Positions 1-13,540 of a stretch of DNA of 64,000 nt are shown piece after piece. The position numbers and the translations under genes were made by a program. Location of the stretch: contig WBMV01007620.1 of the NCBI GenBank assembly GCA_013396655.1, positions 682,001 to 746,000 of the forward strand, read 5' to 3'. The stretch is from Campylorhamphus procurvoides (Eukaryota; Chordata; Aves; Passeriformes; Dendrocolaptidae). The notes beneath the pieces were generated by a model. It made no database searches. It saw only the letters and a program-made list of their open reading frames with translations, and had not been told where the DNA came from. Within the stretch, counting starts at the first letter, position 1, and each line of letters opens with the position of its first letter.

Positions 1-427
1 CTAACCCAAACACCTAATAGACCCACATTCTCAGGTGCCAAACACCTACTTTATAATAGAAACTCAGACCTCTGACGTGTATAATAACTGTGAATCTGAA
101 ATGTAGAATTGCTTTGGCAAGTCTTCACCAAATGTCACTTTACTAATTTTAACTTATGACAAAAGAAGCATTTATTTCTGGGCAGAGAAAAAATGGCCTT
201 GAGAGGTTTCAGCAAGCAAAACACAAAATAAGCAAGACCTCATATTTTCTTGGCATTATTAAATTTAAATATGCGTAATTACAAATCACAAGCACTTCCA
301 ACAGCTGAGTTCCTGCTGCTTTCCTGGCTCAACAATGTCCTTTGCAAAAAATAATGCCTAATGATTCCAACGTTTTATGTAACACTTAATGATGATGTTG
401 ACTTGGATTTGGCTGATAATTTCTTAC
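1..427 (-). other. MAP3K15: Intron of MAP3K15 following the last visible exon (partial)
   Basis: Starts with donor GTAAGAAATT on the gene strand. The open frame carried over from the kinase exon continues to about 375 but shows no conserved residues after FKPS, so it is intron read-through. I see no exon, repeat or RNA gene here; the next coding exon is beyond the window. Confidence 0.85.
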
Positions 428-611
428 CTGAAGGCTTGAAAGCAATTCTGCCTTTCTTGCCCTTGTTTACTTGCTTCAGGAAGGAATCTCTGAGCAAATC
501 AGATGCTGTAACACGTTTACTAGGATCGGGTTCAAAACAGAGCAAAATAAAAGTCCTAGTTTCAGCAGACACTGATTCTGGAACTTCAGGATGAATCTTA
601 AACATCCCAAC
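428..611 (-). CDS. MAP3K15: MAP3K15 exon (window exon 19): end of kinase domain
   Basis: Phase-0 start VGMFKIHPEVPESVSAETRT, then FILLCFEPDPSKRVTASDLL, RDSFLKQVNKGKKGRIAFKP, S and the first base of the next codon. CFEPDP.KR is the conserved alpha-H/I region that ends the kinase fold. The basic tail QVNKGKKGRIAFKPS is specific to ASK3 (ASK1 has VSSKKKKTQPK). Acceptor CATTTGCAG, donor GTAAGA. 184 nt = 61 codons + 1. The coding frame must continue in an exon below position 1, because the open frame past 427 is intron. Confidence 0.95.
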
Positions 612-3600
612 CTGCAAATGAAACAGAAATACTAATTATTTTCCTAAACAACTGCAAGGAGACCATAGACCAAAACTTTCTTATAATATGAACACTCACA
701 CTCTTCCTGGTTCTTGTGGAAAAGGAGTGATCCAGGTATCCACAGAGAGCAGTGAAGTGAAAACAAGGTTCTAACCTTGTTTTACTTCATTGCAAACATG
801 GTGTGAATATCCATCTGGTATTACACAAATATCAAGGTATGGATTTATCTAACCATCTGCTTTCAAGCAATCTCTGGGCATTATCCACACCAAGTGCTTC
901 AAATAGTGCTTCTTTTAGCAGCCACAAATCCCTCCAGCTATTGCACAGGCTTCCCACCACCCCTGCCCAGTATTGTGTGTCTCAGCTGCTGCCTGCTCCA
1001 GCACACTCGTGCTCAGGAACAGGAATGATTTCCTCCTCTAGCACTGACTGCCTGGGGCTGCACCTGTTCTGCTCCCGCTGCCGCCAAATTTCCTTGTACA
1101 AATAGGCACAATGACCTTGCCAGACCTTGCCACCACCCCCACATTTGGGCCAGATGTCTTCCCTAGTCTTTCAGTGTTATTTAACTGAAAATCACAGGAT
1201 GTCCAAAGGTTTACTAAGACCCTTGCTAAACCTTTCTTTAAGTAATGACTCTTTAAAGTATCTTTTAAGACTCTTTCTTTAAGTAATGAAAAATGTGCTT
1301 CTACAGGTTGCTCTCTAGTAATTTTTCCAGCACTGTCTTTGCCTTCATATTCTCTAATGTCAATCTGGTATAACAATGCAAGCTGAGCAAAAAATGCTGA
1401 GCAGTTGTGCCTCTGAATGCCAGTGAAGTAAAATGCTAACAGTGCATTACGGCCGTCTGAACCATGACTCTAAGCACATTCAATATTCAGTATTTCCTGC
1501 ATGCAACATTTTAAATATACACCACGTGATAATCTCTACAATTAAACTGATCCACTGAATAAAGAAACTGAATATATAAATAGATGTTGCATCCTGTTGG
1601 CAGGATGTCACATCTATACATTTACTTAGTATCATGGAGCATCTTTATCTGATTTGTAAAATCACATGTGCAATTTGGACAGTGCTTTATAAACAGGGTA
1701 GATACAGTTTTACCACTTAAAAAAATCAGCCCACACAAGATTTGGGCTTTGGAGCAGAGGGAGAAGACACCCACCAGCTTGCTGTGCTCTGACAACTGCT
1801 TTTGACTGGTCTGTGTCTCATGGCCAGCCCACTCCTCTGTGCACTCCAGGGACAGGCTCACACCACCAGCTTCAGCTGGGGCAGAGTCACACGCTGACAG
1901 CACTCTGGTTATACCTCTATGCGCTAAACGAAAATCTAGGTAAGGCCAAACCAGGACTAGGAGATCTGACAGCTTGCCCCTGAGCTTAATCTCTGTGGCC
2001 CAAGGGGAATGAGTTTTGCCACAAGCATCCAGAAATTCTGTGGCAACACTAATTTACTTCATCTCCACTGAAGGTGATCTGTTTGCCCTTCTTTCACCAG
2101 ACACAGATGCACATGTTCAATGCTCACAGATTAAATACAACACAACACATACCCAGCCAGGAACTATTTCCAGTCTTGGTTTACTCTAGTCCCTTTTCTC
2201 TACTTTGTCCAACTCTTTGGTCATTTGCAATTTCTGCAGTGACTGTACAGCCAGACTTAGATCTTTCCTCTCCTCACCTGCCCTATGCACAACAGAGCGT
2301 GCACATGTAGAGCTGGGGATCTCAAAGGTTTAGTATCCCAAGTTTTCCAGACTTTGGTTCTTTATACATACTTGCCCAACCAGCCTGCTTCATTCCTGCC
2401 TTCAAACCTAGTGTCCAGCTTGCTTACTCTTGCAATTTATGGTGCCTAGCCAGACACAGTTACAAACAGGTCCCAGCAGAGCCCAGAAACAGAAAACAAA
2501 ACCAAATGCCTGACTGTAGCACATTAACACATTATATCTGCAATAAGAATACTAAAAGGTTGGATATATCCTTGAAGAGAAAAAGGTAAAAAACATATTT
2601 TAAAAACGGCAATTGTGAGCCTTCAGAACACAGCTCTGTAGCCTGGAAGTGCCTATCAGCAGTAGGAAGGGACAGGCAGGATCCTGCCCCAGCTCACCTC
2701 GTGAACCTGCCCAGAGCTCATCAAGCCCTCAGAACTGAACCAGCGCTTCCTGGCAGTTCAATAAACCGTGCTGAAAAACAAGACGTGTAACTCACTGAAC
2801 AGTTCAACTACACGCCAGGTACATAAGATGAAAAGGCATCTGCCACCAGAATTGCACCTGACATTTATAGTGATGTGGAAAAAAAGGCTCTTTCCATGGC
2901 TCCCTCAGGAAAGCTTTAGTGAGCCAAACCACGTTCACCCAGGCAGCTTCTTATGAGGTATGTCATAAGCTGACAGCACCAAGGTGACATATTATACCAC
3001 TGAAATGACTACATCAAACCCCACAATCATCCCTTTTGGCTGTGGGGACAACTCACAGGCCTATTATGATGGATGACATTACATGCCATGCTGAACTGCA
3101 GCCCAGATTACTGCACCTATTGATAAAGATCTGATTTGGCCACCATGGTTCCATTAATGATTATATTAATGCTCACACTGTGATTTTCAACAACATACAT
3201 GAAAGAATTACAAAATTGATAATTTAAAGCAGTTTGATGGGTTATGGATGGGATATTTTCCCCATTATAAGAATGAGGATTCTGAAGCAAAAGTGAAAAC
3301 TTAAGTACTTTGGTAAAGGTCTCCTGCAAGTCAGTGGAAGAAAAAAAAACTTTCAGTCTGCCTATCTGACACATAATCACACCATAGCTTTTACAATACT
3401 GCTAGTTTTGGAGTTAGAACTAGTAACTTTTTTCAAACATTTATTATCAAAACTATCTGCAGAATTCTCAAGTGTTAATTTGTGCACTTGGAAACAGATA
3501 CACTAAGAGAAATTACGTACTAAGGACAAGAGCTTACTAAAAAGGAAGCTGTGATTTGAAGAACTTAACAATGGAAAATACAGAGTACTCTACTCCTTTA

Positions 3601-4076
3601 GTACATACTGGAAATCCTGAAAAGCTATGCCCATGCCCTCTTCCATCATATCTTCCTAACATGTTACAGAGACTGGGGTTTTCAAAGACAAGGTGAGCAA
3701 GCACTCTTGGAGGTAAGCTTACAAAAAGACAAAGAAATAACTCTCATTATTGGAGAGATTGGTTACAAGAAGGAAATCATAAACCAAAAGCAGGAGATGA
3801 CAGGAGAAAAAAAAAAAGAAAGTAGAGAATTTTAGTCCTCACGCATTTTTCAGATTGCTGCTCTGAGTCATGACCTAGTTCCAGCACAAAAATAACTGAT
3901 CACCCCTAGAGCAACACAGCTTAGAGCAGAGAAGAATCATTCAGTTAAAAACACGGCTCAGACTGTGACTTTGTGCAAAACAATCTCTTTAAGAAAATGT
4001 TACTACCAATTAATATTATAAAAATACATTAGTATTTGAAAATTCATAAACTCTAAAGCAAAAAAGCCGTATTTAC
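612..4076 (-). other. MAP3K15: MAP3K15 intron (3.5 kb)
   Basis: Between the last two kinase exons. It contains a 17-bp direct repeat (copies at 1232-1248 and 1273-1289, period 41) and otherwise AT-rich unique-looking sequence. No coding potential beyond short chance frames, and no recognisable transposon. Confidence 0.8.
1232..1289 (+). repeat. 17-bp direct repeat, 41 bp apart
   Basis: CTTTCTTTAAGTAATGA occurs at 1232-1248 and again at 1273-1289, with a related CTTTAAAGTATCTTTTAAGA between. Confidence 0.9.
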
Positions 4077-4234
4077 TTTAAACATTGCAGCTTGAGGCTC
4101 CCCTAATTCATGAAATGGAGGTTTGCCTGTTGCCATTTCAATGATGGTGCAGCCCAGTGACCAGATATCAGCTGGTGCACCGTATCCTCGTGGTCCTTTA
4201 TCGATGATTTCTGGAGCCATGTACTGCAGGGTTC
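4077..4234 (-). CDS. MAP3K15: MAP3K15 exon (window exon 18): kinase APE motif and C-lobe
   Basis: Two bases complete Gly, then [52 protein letters not shown] in phase 0. APE ends the activation segment and DIWSLGC is the alpha-F helix. GYGAPADIW and PFHELGEP mark MAP3K15 (ASK1: GYGKAADIW, PFYELGEP). Acceptor CTGACTAG, donor GTAAAT. 158 nt = 2 + 52 codons. Confidence 0.96.
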
Positions 4235-6736
4235 CTAGTCAGGACAAAAGGAATAGTCACATGTAGAGTCTTCATTCTTATTAAAGAGGATTAACATGTT
4301 ACTCAGCAAGCCAAAAATTGTCAAATGCCACCTGTATAGCAAAAATACTCTATTTCCTGTATCAGCACTGAAAACTTGACATAAACTTATGTTTTAACAT
4401 CTTTTTGTAAACTACATTTTGCCCCTCCTTTTTAACACAAGGTTTCAAACTTCAAAACTATTTTCAAACACATAGTCCAAAAACTTCATCAGAATGCAAA
4501 ATTATATCAACAATTTTTTCAGGCACCAAATTTTAAAGATTATGCACATAAGAGATAATGAAAATCTGCAAAGTGACAGATAGTTTGGTCTTAAGAATGT
4601 TTTTTCATATTTTTACCCAAATAATGAGAACAGTAGTGACAGAGAATTTCAAACAATTAGTTTGAAAAGAAGGTCTTTTTGTAAATATAAGACAATAAAG
4701 GAACCCATCATAATTTGTTTGGAATTTCATAAAGTCTTGGATGCACTTGGGATTTCTGACATCCAAGGTTAGTAAAAAAATGAAAACAAACCCAAACCTG
4801 TTGGAACTTCTAAAGGTATACATGATGACAAAATAAGATCCTGCCTGTAGAAAATCTGACTGCAATACTAGTTACAATAATAAGTACAGTAAAAAATAAA
4901 TAAAAGATGGTGAATTTGAAATCACTGATATTGAACTATATACAGCTCATGAGGTCTTTGCAGGAAGAATCCTCACCACCAGCCAAAACCTCTGGATGTT
5001 CTGAGTGTTTTGAACACCACAGTATTTTCTCCACCTGAATGTCTACCAGCCCTGTTATGACATCTTTAAATTACTTTTCTTCTTAAGAATGCAATAAAAC
5101 TACACTGTGGTAAAGCTGTGAACTATTAAGTAAAGGATATTAGTGAAGGTAAAAGGGTATCACTGTTCACTGAACGTGACTGCTGCAGAATGAAAGTTTA
5201 AGCCACAGCTTTGCCCTCAGGTTCTATGACTTGAACAGAAGGACATAATGTTTAAACTACTATAAGCCTGATTCTTCACATCATGTGATTTTACTACATA
5301 ATGCCTAAAATCCAGGGTTTATGTACTGAGTTAAAGAACAAAAATTGCAAGAGACCTTTAAAGACCCTCTGGGCTATAGCTACCTGTGTACTGATTTTAA
5401 ATGACAATTTAAGTAAAATGTTTATTCTCATGGCAAATTATATCTCAGAGGAACAAGCAGGGCTGCAAACGTGCAAGAGAACAAAGGGCACAAGGAAACA
5501 TTTACCTCCTTTCATTACAGTATGGTGACTTGTCTCGAGATACCATTTCTCCATATATAACCTCTAATAACAAGCAGTTGCTAAAAGTCACTAAGGAGTA
5601 TGTAAATGTTGCATTTGTGATTACCAACAAGACAAATAATTTTTTCTTCACTTTAAAGAACTTCTAATCCAACTTGATTTTAACTACAATCTACAGCTTT
5701 GAAGGGAGTAGATTTGCTTAAAATGACTGCACATGATGAGAAGTTGCTCTCGTGAGATATTGATGAAGACATCGTATGCTGTGCTCAGGTCATCATGGAA
5801 CACAGGCCTACTTTCCAATTCACAAGCTTTGCTAATAATGAGTAAAAAAAGCTTAGAAAGGCAAGTTTGATTTTCACGTCTCCCTTTGTAAGAAAGCTGG
5901 AGGAACTGCAGACTCACCACCAAACAGGTAATGGGAAGCCCTAATTATCACTTAAATGGATGTTGTTGTCTTCTGTCTTTCATACATGACTGATGGCTTT
6001 GTCTGTGTACCATTTATTTCAGCTGCAGGCCAGGAAGAAGTCTGTGATATCAGCCTTTGCATAAGGCCATATAACAAGTAAAACCATCATGCTACATGTA
6101 TCTTCACTGATCACAAAATGGAGCAATTATGTGACCATTTATTCACTTTTGAATGTAGAGTTTCACCTAGTACTCATCATTTTTTGTTTTCATAAAATAT
6201 TACAAGTCTTTACAACCCGGTTGTATTGAAAGCTTTTCTGTAACACATCAGTCTAACATTTTCATGCAAACTGTTCCTTTTACTGCTGTTACATTAACAT
6301 CAAGTTAACCAGCTGGTTGGGTTTTATAATTAATGCCTCAAAACTGGAAGTATTTTTCGAGTTTGATTTTCTGCACTTTTAAACATACATCTAGAAAGTG
6401 TGCATGTGTGAGTTACTCATACCAAGATTATTAAATTAAAAACTTGCTGTATTCAAGTGTTTCCAGATGTAATTGCAACAAATCAATTGTTACTTAATGA
6501 AAACACTTGGAAGGAAAACTATTACCACATCACACTTAAAAAGTGGGGAAAAAAATTAAAATGGAAGAAAATTAAATAAATAAAAAAGAGAGGTACCAAG
6601 TGTGATCACGCTCCCATTTACTCTTCTCTGGAAACAGAAACCTAATGGTGTTTTCATCACAAATCCAAAGAGCCTCTTGGTTTTAATGCAAAATCTACCA
6701 CGAAACCCCTTATAAACTCTGCTAAATTCATCTTAC
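4235..6736 (-). other. MAP3K15: MAP3K15 intron (2.5 kb)
   Basis: AT-rich intron between the activation-loop exon and the APE exon. Nothing recognisable apart from the splice sites (donor GTAAGA, acceptor CTGACTAG). Confidence 0.8.
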
Positions 6737-6842
6737 CTGTAAACGTTTCAGTGCATGGATTGATTCCTGCCAGACGTTTGGATGTACCAAAATCAGAGAT
6801 CTTAACCACGCCACTGTAGGTATTCACCAAAACATTATCCCC
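6737..6842 (-). CDS. MAP3K15: MAP3K15 exon (window exon 17): kinase DFG motif and activation loop
   Basis: Phase-0 start [20 protein letters not shown], then [16 protein letters not shown] with the last Gly split. It contains the catalytic-loop Asn (GDN), the DFG magnesium-binding motif, and the activation-loop Thr in ETFTG, equivalent to ASK1 Thr838 (reported as Thr808 in human ASK3). VNTYSGVVK is the ASK3 form (ASK1: INTYSGVLK). Acceptor AACCACAG, donor GTAAGA. 106 nt = 35 codons + 1. Confidence 0.96.
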
Positions 6843-7117
6843 CTGTGGTTTGTATAGGACAGAGAGGGAGGGAGGGGAGACAGATGAATACAAATGCTAG
6901 ATCTCAATAAATCTCCTTCAAGTTTGTAATTATCTTTGTAATATACCTTTTTAAAAAGGCATTTTCCAGGAGCACCAGGAAGCAGGGATTGGTTTATGCT
7001 TTCCTTTTGTTTTAAGCTTCCATGAAACTCTATTAAAAATTCTACTTCAGATTAAAGCTACCTGAAGTACATAAGATAAAAAGCAAATCAAACAAGACAC
7101 ACCAAAGGAAAATTTAC

Positions 7118-7248
7118 CTTTATATCTCTGTGTACAATCTGATTCTCATGGAGATACTTAAGTCCTTCCAGAATCTGCTTGGTGTAAAATTTAATTGTAG
7201 GTTCTTTCATTGGGCCCCACTTAGATCTTAAAAGAGCTGAGAGGCTGC
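7118..7248 (-). CDS. MAP3K15: MAP3K15 exon (window exon 16): kinase C-lobe start and HRD motif
   Basis: Two bases complete Gly, then [40 protein letters not shown] and DIK ending in phase 0. The catalytic HRD lies at the 3' end, with DIK|GDN split by the intron. [14 protein letters not shown] and YLHENQ are the clearest paralog markers of MAP3K15; MAP3K5 has GPLKDNEQTIGFYTKQ and YLHDNQ. Acceptor TCTTTTAG, donor GTAAAT. 131 nt = 2 + 43 codons. Confidence 0.96.
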
Positions 7249-8986
7249 CTAAAAGAGATTAAGAAAGAAGTGTACCAAGACAACAAAATCCCCAAATTAA
7301 CACGAAACATTTACGTCTGGATGAAGTCTTTGCTCACTATCCTAATACAAGAGAAAAGCAGTACCTATAATTGAGCCAAATTCTTCCTACGTCCCTCAAA
7401 GCAAATATTTTGCTTCTGCTCTTGACTGGCAATTTCTTTGTTGCCGGCTCAGGTTCCACCTTCACAACAATAAATGTTACGACACGGCTGGATCCATATC
7501 CCTCTCTTAGTTCTAAAACCTCCTGAGACTAAGGCTAGCACTCATTTAGCCCTTAATGAAATAAAAACTACAGGTAACACTCTATCATGCTACAAAATAC
7601 ACTTCATGAACCACATGCAAGGGCAAAGAGGAGCTGATCTGTAAAGCAGGGAAAGGCAAAAGAAAAAAAGGAAGAACCTTTTCCTTGCAAATATGGGATT
7701 AACTTTTGGCAATATTCAGAGAGAGGAAAGAAAATTTCTGAAAAAACCCTCTAAATGGATGCTCAGACTGGGAGGTAGGTCATCCACACTTCTCCTCCTT
7801 CTGATAAAACTAATCTTTAAATAATACAAATATTTTAATCATGAAGCAAAATAAACACAAACAACAAAACAGTTTTACTTATTCTGAATAAAAAAATCTA
7901 AATGCAGTGGGTCTACTTAATGCCAGCCAAATTCAGCTAAAGGAATTTTCAGTCCACACCAACAGCTTTCTCAAGGGAAGTTTCCTCAAAGAATCTTGCA
8001 TATTCTGAACAGCTGGTTCTTTTTTAAGACTGGCTACACATTTTAAAGTATCTGAATTGGTTCAATAATATCTTGACATTAGCAACTAATCAAAACCCAC
8101 TTTACTGTGCATATATGAACTGGAAATATCATCAGCTGATACTGTTAACAAGTGTGGGAAAACAAGTGGAAGTGTCAGCATAAACTCATCACACCTGCAT
8201 CCATCATGCAGGTCAAAGTGTCTCAGCTTTCAGGTGAGAAGATCACAAGAATTCAAAAATTAAGCAACTTCCTATACCAAATGCCCCAGATCTATTTACA
8301 CTTTGAATGTTTGTGTCTGGATCTTTCTTAGAAAACCTGACCTTTTCTTTCCTAGTTAGACAAATTTTATTTCTGTTTTTATTTGCAAATTATATTCATA
8401 AAATTATTTAACACTCATTCTGATACATTCTTGACACTGAAAACAGCAAATGGGAGATGGAAACAAACTAAAGAGGATATAGAGGCTCTTCACAACTTAA
8501 AATGTAAAAAGAGTGGAGAAGTGAAACTGGAAATTATGAGCAAGGGGCACATATCACTTTTATCTCCAATCTACCTAGGAAATAGCAGTGCTTTATATAT
8601 AGTAGCTACAAAACAGTACTTAATTGCTCTATCAGTGTTACTGCTCTGCAGAAATATATTTTATAAGCTCCAGTCATCATTCAGATGCTCAAGCTAAATG
8701 AACTATACAGCTCCAACTCCACTATTTTATAAGAAATGAGTATTTGACACTGAATGACTTTCAATGACTTTTCCCTATGTTTAGAATTAATACAGAAAGG
8801 GGAGAGGTTCCTGGGATCTTCAAATCTACTCTTTATATGAGAAGAATGACATCTATAGCTGGTGTTCCAACAGGAAAGCTATATGCAGTGCACAAACAGA
8901 TTAAGTGCATATCTACCGACTTTCAGTAAGTTTAGTCCCAACTGCTTTTGATTCCTTTGAGGGACTAAGCTCAGAATGATACAAAC
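7249..8986 (-). other. MAP3K15: MAP3K15 intron (1.7 kb)
   Basis: Splits the Gly-Gly of PGG in the kinase hinge region. AT-rich; a 104-codon open frame at 8383-8697 on the + strand shows no recognised similarity and is probably chance. Confidence 0.8.
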
Positions 8987-9114
8987 CTCCTGGCACCTGC
9001 TCCATAAAAATCTTAATATATCCATTTTCTGAAACAGATCCAAGATACTGGACAATGTTCCGATGCTTTAAATATTTATGCAGTGCTATCTCTTCATGAA
9101 GAGGTTGAGAATAT
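8987..9114 (-). CDS. MAP3K15: MAP3K15 exon (window exon 15): kinase N-lobe, alpha-C helix and hinge
   Basis: A leading A completes Arg, then [42 protein letters not shown] and one base of Gly. [10 protein letters not shown] holds the alpha-C glutamate that pairs with the catalytic lysine, and FMEQVPGG is the hinge. KYLKHRNI and GSVSENGYI are ASK3 versions (ASK1: KHLKHKNI, GSFSENGFI). Acceptor ends AAATTAG behind a run of 10 T; donor GTTTGT is weaker than consensus. 128 nt = 1 + 42 codons + 1. Confidence 0.95.
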
Positions 9115-9708
9115 CTAATTTAAAAAAAAAAGAAGAACCATTGAGTATTTCATCAGGCAGGAAAAGGTTCTAGACTACATTTAGATGCTATTTTGATAAC
9201 ACAATGGATTTTAGGGGTATAAATCCAATTCTCAGCAAACATCTTGTCCATGACCTTCAAACTGCAGTGTGATTCACTGCTTATTCAGAAAGAGTACAGA
9301 GATAAGAGGAACTCTGATGGAGAAACATGCCCTCAAAGAATTCATGTGTATCTTCTCTATCAATACATAGTACTGTCTTTGCCACCAAAGCTCCTTTTAT
9401 GCTTTTCCCTGATCCCCAAAAAGAATGCAAACGAGATACAACTGCAAATGAATCCACAAAGTATATCTTATTCTAGAGTTCATGATATGCATATATATTA
9501 TTAAACTGTAGTATTTATGATATATATCACATCACTTTAAAAAATTACAAGTTTTTATTCTCAAGAATAAAATACCAGAAGGAAATAATAATTGAATTTT
9601 GGTATATTTGGATTTTATAAACCAACCACAAAGAAACACATACTAAGAGCAAGTTTTCAGCAAACAACTGCAGTTTTACTAGTAATGTGCATATAAACTA
9701 GGTCTTAC
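9115..9708 (-). other. MAP3K15: MAP3K15 intron (0.6 kb)
   Basis: Short AT-rich intron. Its acceptor on the gene strand is preceded by a run of 10 T (9122-9131 as A on the + strand). Nothing else seen. Confidence 0.8.
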
Positions 9709-9842
9709 CTGCTGTCTCTTTCAGGTATTTCTTTGATGGCTATTCGGACTTGGTTGCTAAGGTCTCTTCCAGCATAAACTATTCCATAAGTACCTTTCCC
9801 TAGGACCACCTTGTCACCGTTCTCATCATAATCATATTCATA
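9709..9842 (-). CDS. MAP3K15: MAP3K15 exon (window exon 14): kinase N-lobe, glycine loop and catalytic lysine
   Basis: Phase-0 start [20 protein letters not shown], then [24 protein letters not shown] and AG of Arg. The glycine loop is GKGTYGIV (GxGxxG with the last G retained) and the ATP-anchoring lysine is in IAIKE, equivalent to ASK1 Lys709. Acceptor GCTTGCAG, donor GTAAGA. 134 nt = 44 codons + 2. Both motifs are intact, so the enzyme should be active. Confidence 0.96.
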
Positions 9843-12800
9843 CTGCAAGCAGAAAAGAGAAACAAAGCAGCACAGAAATTGTTACCACTAACATCTGACA
9901 TTAGAGAGAGCCTTAAGAACAATTATGTACTAACTCAGAAGAGCACAGAGGGGTTGCTGCAGCACAGCTGTAGGACAGCAGCCTATCTACCAGCCCAGTG
10001 CATTATACAACTTGTAAAGTTTCTGACTTGCTTTGTAAAAAAAGCTTTCCTAACCAACTTCAAGATGCATTCATCCAAACAAAGTACACAACACCAAACC
10101 AAATTCAATGAAACAGTGCTGTCAAAAAGTATCATCTCCAAGAACTGCTGACAGAGCCTTCAGAATACATAAATAGATGGAACATAACCCCCTATTTTGA
10201 AACCAATGGTTTCACACAGATAAAAGTGATATTCTCATACAGTGGGTGGATATTATTTTAAGACCCTAGATTCTCACTTGAGCATAGTCACAGCAAAATA
10301 AATTTTTGACATACTCCCCCCTCATGATTTCCAAAAGGCAACAAAAACATGATTAAAATATGATTAAATATACGAAGAGTGGTGGTTTCCACTGCTGCTG
10401 AAACATGTTTGGTCATATTTCCAGCTGAGTAAGTCAATGCTGGTTCACTGGCTACAGTGAAGCTACACTAATTTACACTGCCCCATGGTCCTGTCCCATA
10501 CAATGATTTTGTCCCAGAGCTCTCCTACTATAAAGGTCAGTGAATGATGCTTAATGAAAGTACATCCCAGACACCATATAAAACCAGATTTGTTAGGGAA
10601 GCTGGGTTAAGCAGCATACCCATGATTCAAATCAGGCAACTGAAAAAGGATGTTGAAAAAGCACTTCTGCAAAGAGTTAAGAAAGGAATTGGACAGTTTC
10701 ATAGCCTCACATATTATCAGGAGTACACAGACCTCCCCTAATATCTTCCCAAATCCAAGACGATGTCCCATATGGGAAAACTGCAAGGTACTCTCTGTGG
10801 CTTCATATGAATTCTCTAATAAAAAACCTCAAACAACAAACATTTTTTACAGTGGCCATAACTATTGATATTTCTGTCAATGACCACTTTTTCTGCTTCA
10901 TCCAGTAAGACTTCTTGATAAAGAATACAGCCTTGGGATCTATTTCCTTGAAGTGTCTTCCCAGTCCATACTGCAGCTCTGTCATGGCAATGTCCATGTG
11001 TCACTGACATTCCCCCCTCTTCACCTCCGCAAAGATGTCAACTTTCATGCTGCTGTATGGAATGTGCTAAAGAAAACCAATCTGTCGTTTATCCTAACAG
11101 CATATTCTGCTCAGTGGAACCAAACTCGAGCTAGCACAGCTTTAGTACAGTTTCGTTTACCATATTTCAGCACTTCACGGCTCATAACATAATCTTGTTA
11201 TATGATAGGCATAACTGACCCAAAATGCCATATGCAAAACTTGTCAGGTTCTTTGGTAGGAGCATATCCAGCTTTCACAGCTATCATATGACATAAAACT
11301 GTGCAGAAAAAAGGCAGCAGTCACATTGCAGAATTTAAGATTGACAGCAACCCCATCTGCAACAGACTGGTCCTAAGCCAGCCCTGTAATTACTGTGGAG
11401 AAACCTACGTTCTCCAGTCTGGGACCCATGATACATGAAAATTGTTGGAATTTATAGTTCAGTGCTAGTTATTAGACAGTTTAATAGACTTATGCCACTT
11501 TACATTTGCCTCCTCTCATTCCAACAGCTACAAAAATTGAATAAATCGCTGCTGGTTGCCAAAAGTCTGAATATGCGATCCACTGGATGTGCAATCCAAC
11601 CATTAGGTATAAGTAAACAAGTGTTCATAGCTGACCTTCTGTAGAAATGTGGAAGGGCAGAATCATCTCCAGGATATCCTATCTGGGGTACAGCAGGTAT
11701 TCTTAAAATGATAGGAACTTCTTCAATACCAATATACAGAAGTGAATATCTTAAGGCATACAGGACTGCCACATTCATGCTTCAAAATACATGTTAGCTG
11801 TAGAACTAGACTGTACTTTATACACAAAATAAACAACCCCTTGCAACAACATTCTCATAAGGATTCTGCCTGAAATTAGATTTTCTTCCTCCAGACTGTG
11901 CTGGAGGTTATTTCTTCCTCTTCCCCAAATAGAAACAGTTGTTTTAATAATAGTAAGAACTTCTGCTTTCTCTGTGCTGGTTAAGCCCATCAAGACCATA
12001 TAAAGCTGCATTTTCCACGTTGTCTCTTCTAAAATGTAAGATCTCAGGTTGCAGGAAGACATGAAGTGTCTTAGGTCATTTATACACAAAACTAATTACT
12101 TCTGCCCTTCTATATCTTGGTTTCTATCTCCTAAGAAAGTAATTACAAGGTAACAATTGTGAAAACTTCAAGATATGTAGAATGATACAGCTTAAATAAT
12201 TAAAATTAATTTCTGTAGTCATCTCTCCACGTGTCATTCATTCATGCGGGATTGTTTCCTGCTGTGCATTGTCAAGTGATTTTTTCAGTTCAGTTTCTAA
12301 AAGGCTCAAGTCATGGTGAGCTCGCTTCCTCTGAGAGACTATTATACAGCCAAATAGACTGTTGTTTGGAGATTGTCCTGCTATTAGCTACGTACATAAG
12401 TATGAAATCGGCAGCTACAAATAATACCCTGTCTTTACCAAGGTAGAGCCCCAATGCTTTGTCAAACCACACATGTGTGTATTAAGCTGGGCTTAACAGA
12501 CATGTGCATTTGTCCTTTTCACTTGAGGACAAATTCTGTGGCTACTATGCACAAACTCCAGTGCAAAATCTCACCTTCCCCACCATGTGCAGTTACATTC
12601 AACAGTACAGCAGAAGGTTTTCTACTTTCTTAATCCTCTTGTAAAGCCTCAGATAGTGCAAGAGCTGCTCTGAACCATAAGTGTAACAGGTTGCTGGAAT
12701 GAGACACAGTCAGAAAGATATCCAGCTTAAACAAACCACAGTAGGGTTTTCATACTCGTTCATCATATTGACTCAATTTGCTTGACCACAAATAAAACTT

Positions 12801-13540
12801 ACAACCTCTTCAGACGGCTTTCAGATTTCAAAACAAACAAAAAGAAGCATGGGGTATGTACTCAGTGCTACAAATCTGGACATCTGCTACGAGGCATTGT
12901 GTCTTATGAAGGCATGGATTCATCTACCTTAACCGGAGCTGACGTAAAATGTGAATAACCCTTTCCAAGTTGGTTGTGGTTCCCCCCCAACTCCACACTG
13001 ATTATAAAGAAAGCCTACAGCTACTGGGTTCCTAATGTGAATGTCACAGTGACAGAAAAAAGCGCAGTGTATTAATCTAATCCTAAATATCTGCAAATCT
13101 CTGGCACTGAAGCTTATCAAATGAAATTATGTGGAGTAGTAATGGCACCAGGTAACAGCTAGAAAAACTGAAGTATGTTTGTAAATGGCTTTTTCCTCAA
13201 ATTTATTTGGTATTTCATCTTTTTACCCATTTAAGCCAGCTGATATCAGTTGATTCTCATCTACAGACTGTTTGTAACAAAATACATATTCAGTAACACA
13301 CTTCATTAGGGAGTTATACATTAGGGAGTTTACAGTAGAAACAAGCCCACTTGATAAAAATTGTGTATTTTTTCAGACGAATGCAAATCTCATGTATAAA
13401 TAATTTTGTAGGAGCTTAAATTTCATATACAACTAAGGAGTTTAAATGCTATTTATCATCTTTCCAGTATATTGATATGAAAGTACAGGGAACACTAAGA
13501 ACAAGTTCCAGAGTTCTTAAATCTTTTATCCTTGACATAC
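9843..13540 (-). other. MAP3K15: MAP3K15 intron (3.7 kb)
   Basis: Separates the linker exon from the first kinase exon. I see no exon-like segment, known repeat or RNA gene. A short tandem duplication of ATTAGGGAGTT lies near 13305-13332. Confidence 0.75.

Noticed and set aside
375..427. Coding continuation after FKPS (GKKLSAKSKSTSSLSVT-type frame)
   Set aside because: It lies beyond a consensus GTAAGA donor and does not match the ASK3 linker, so it is intron read-through.
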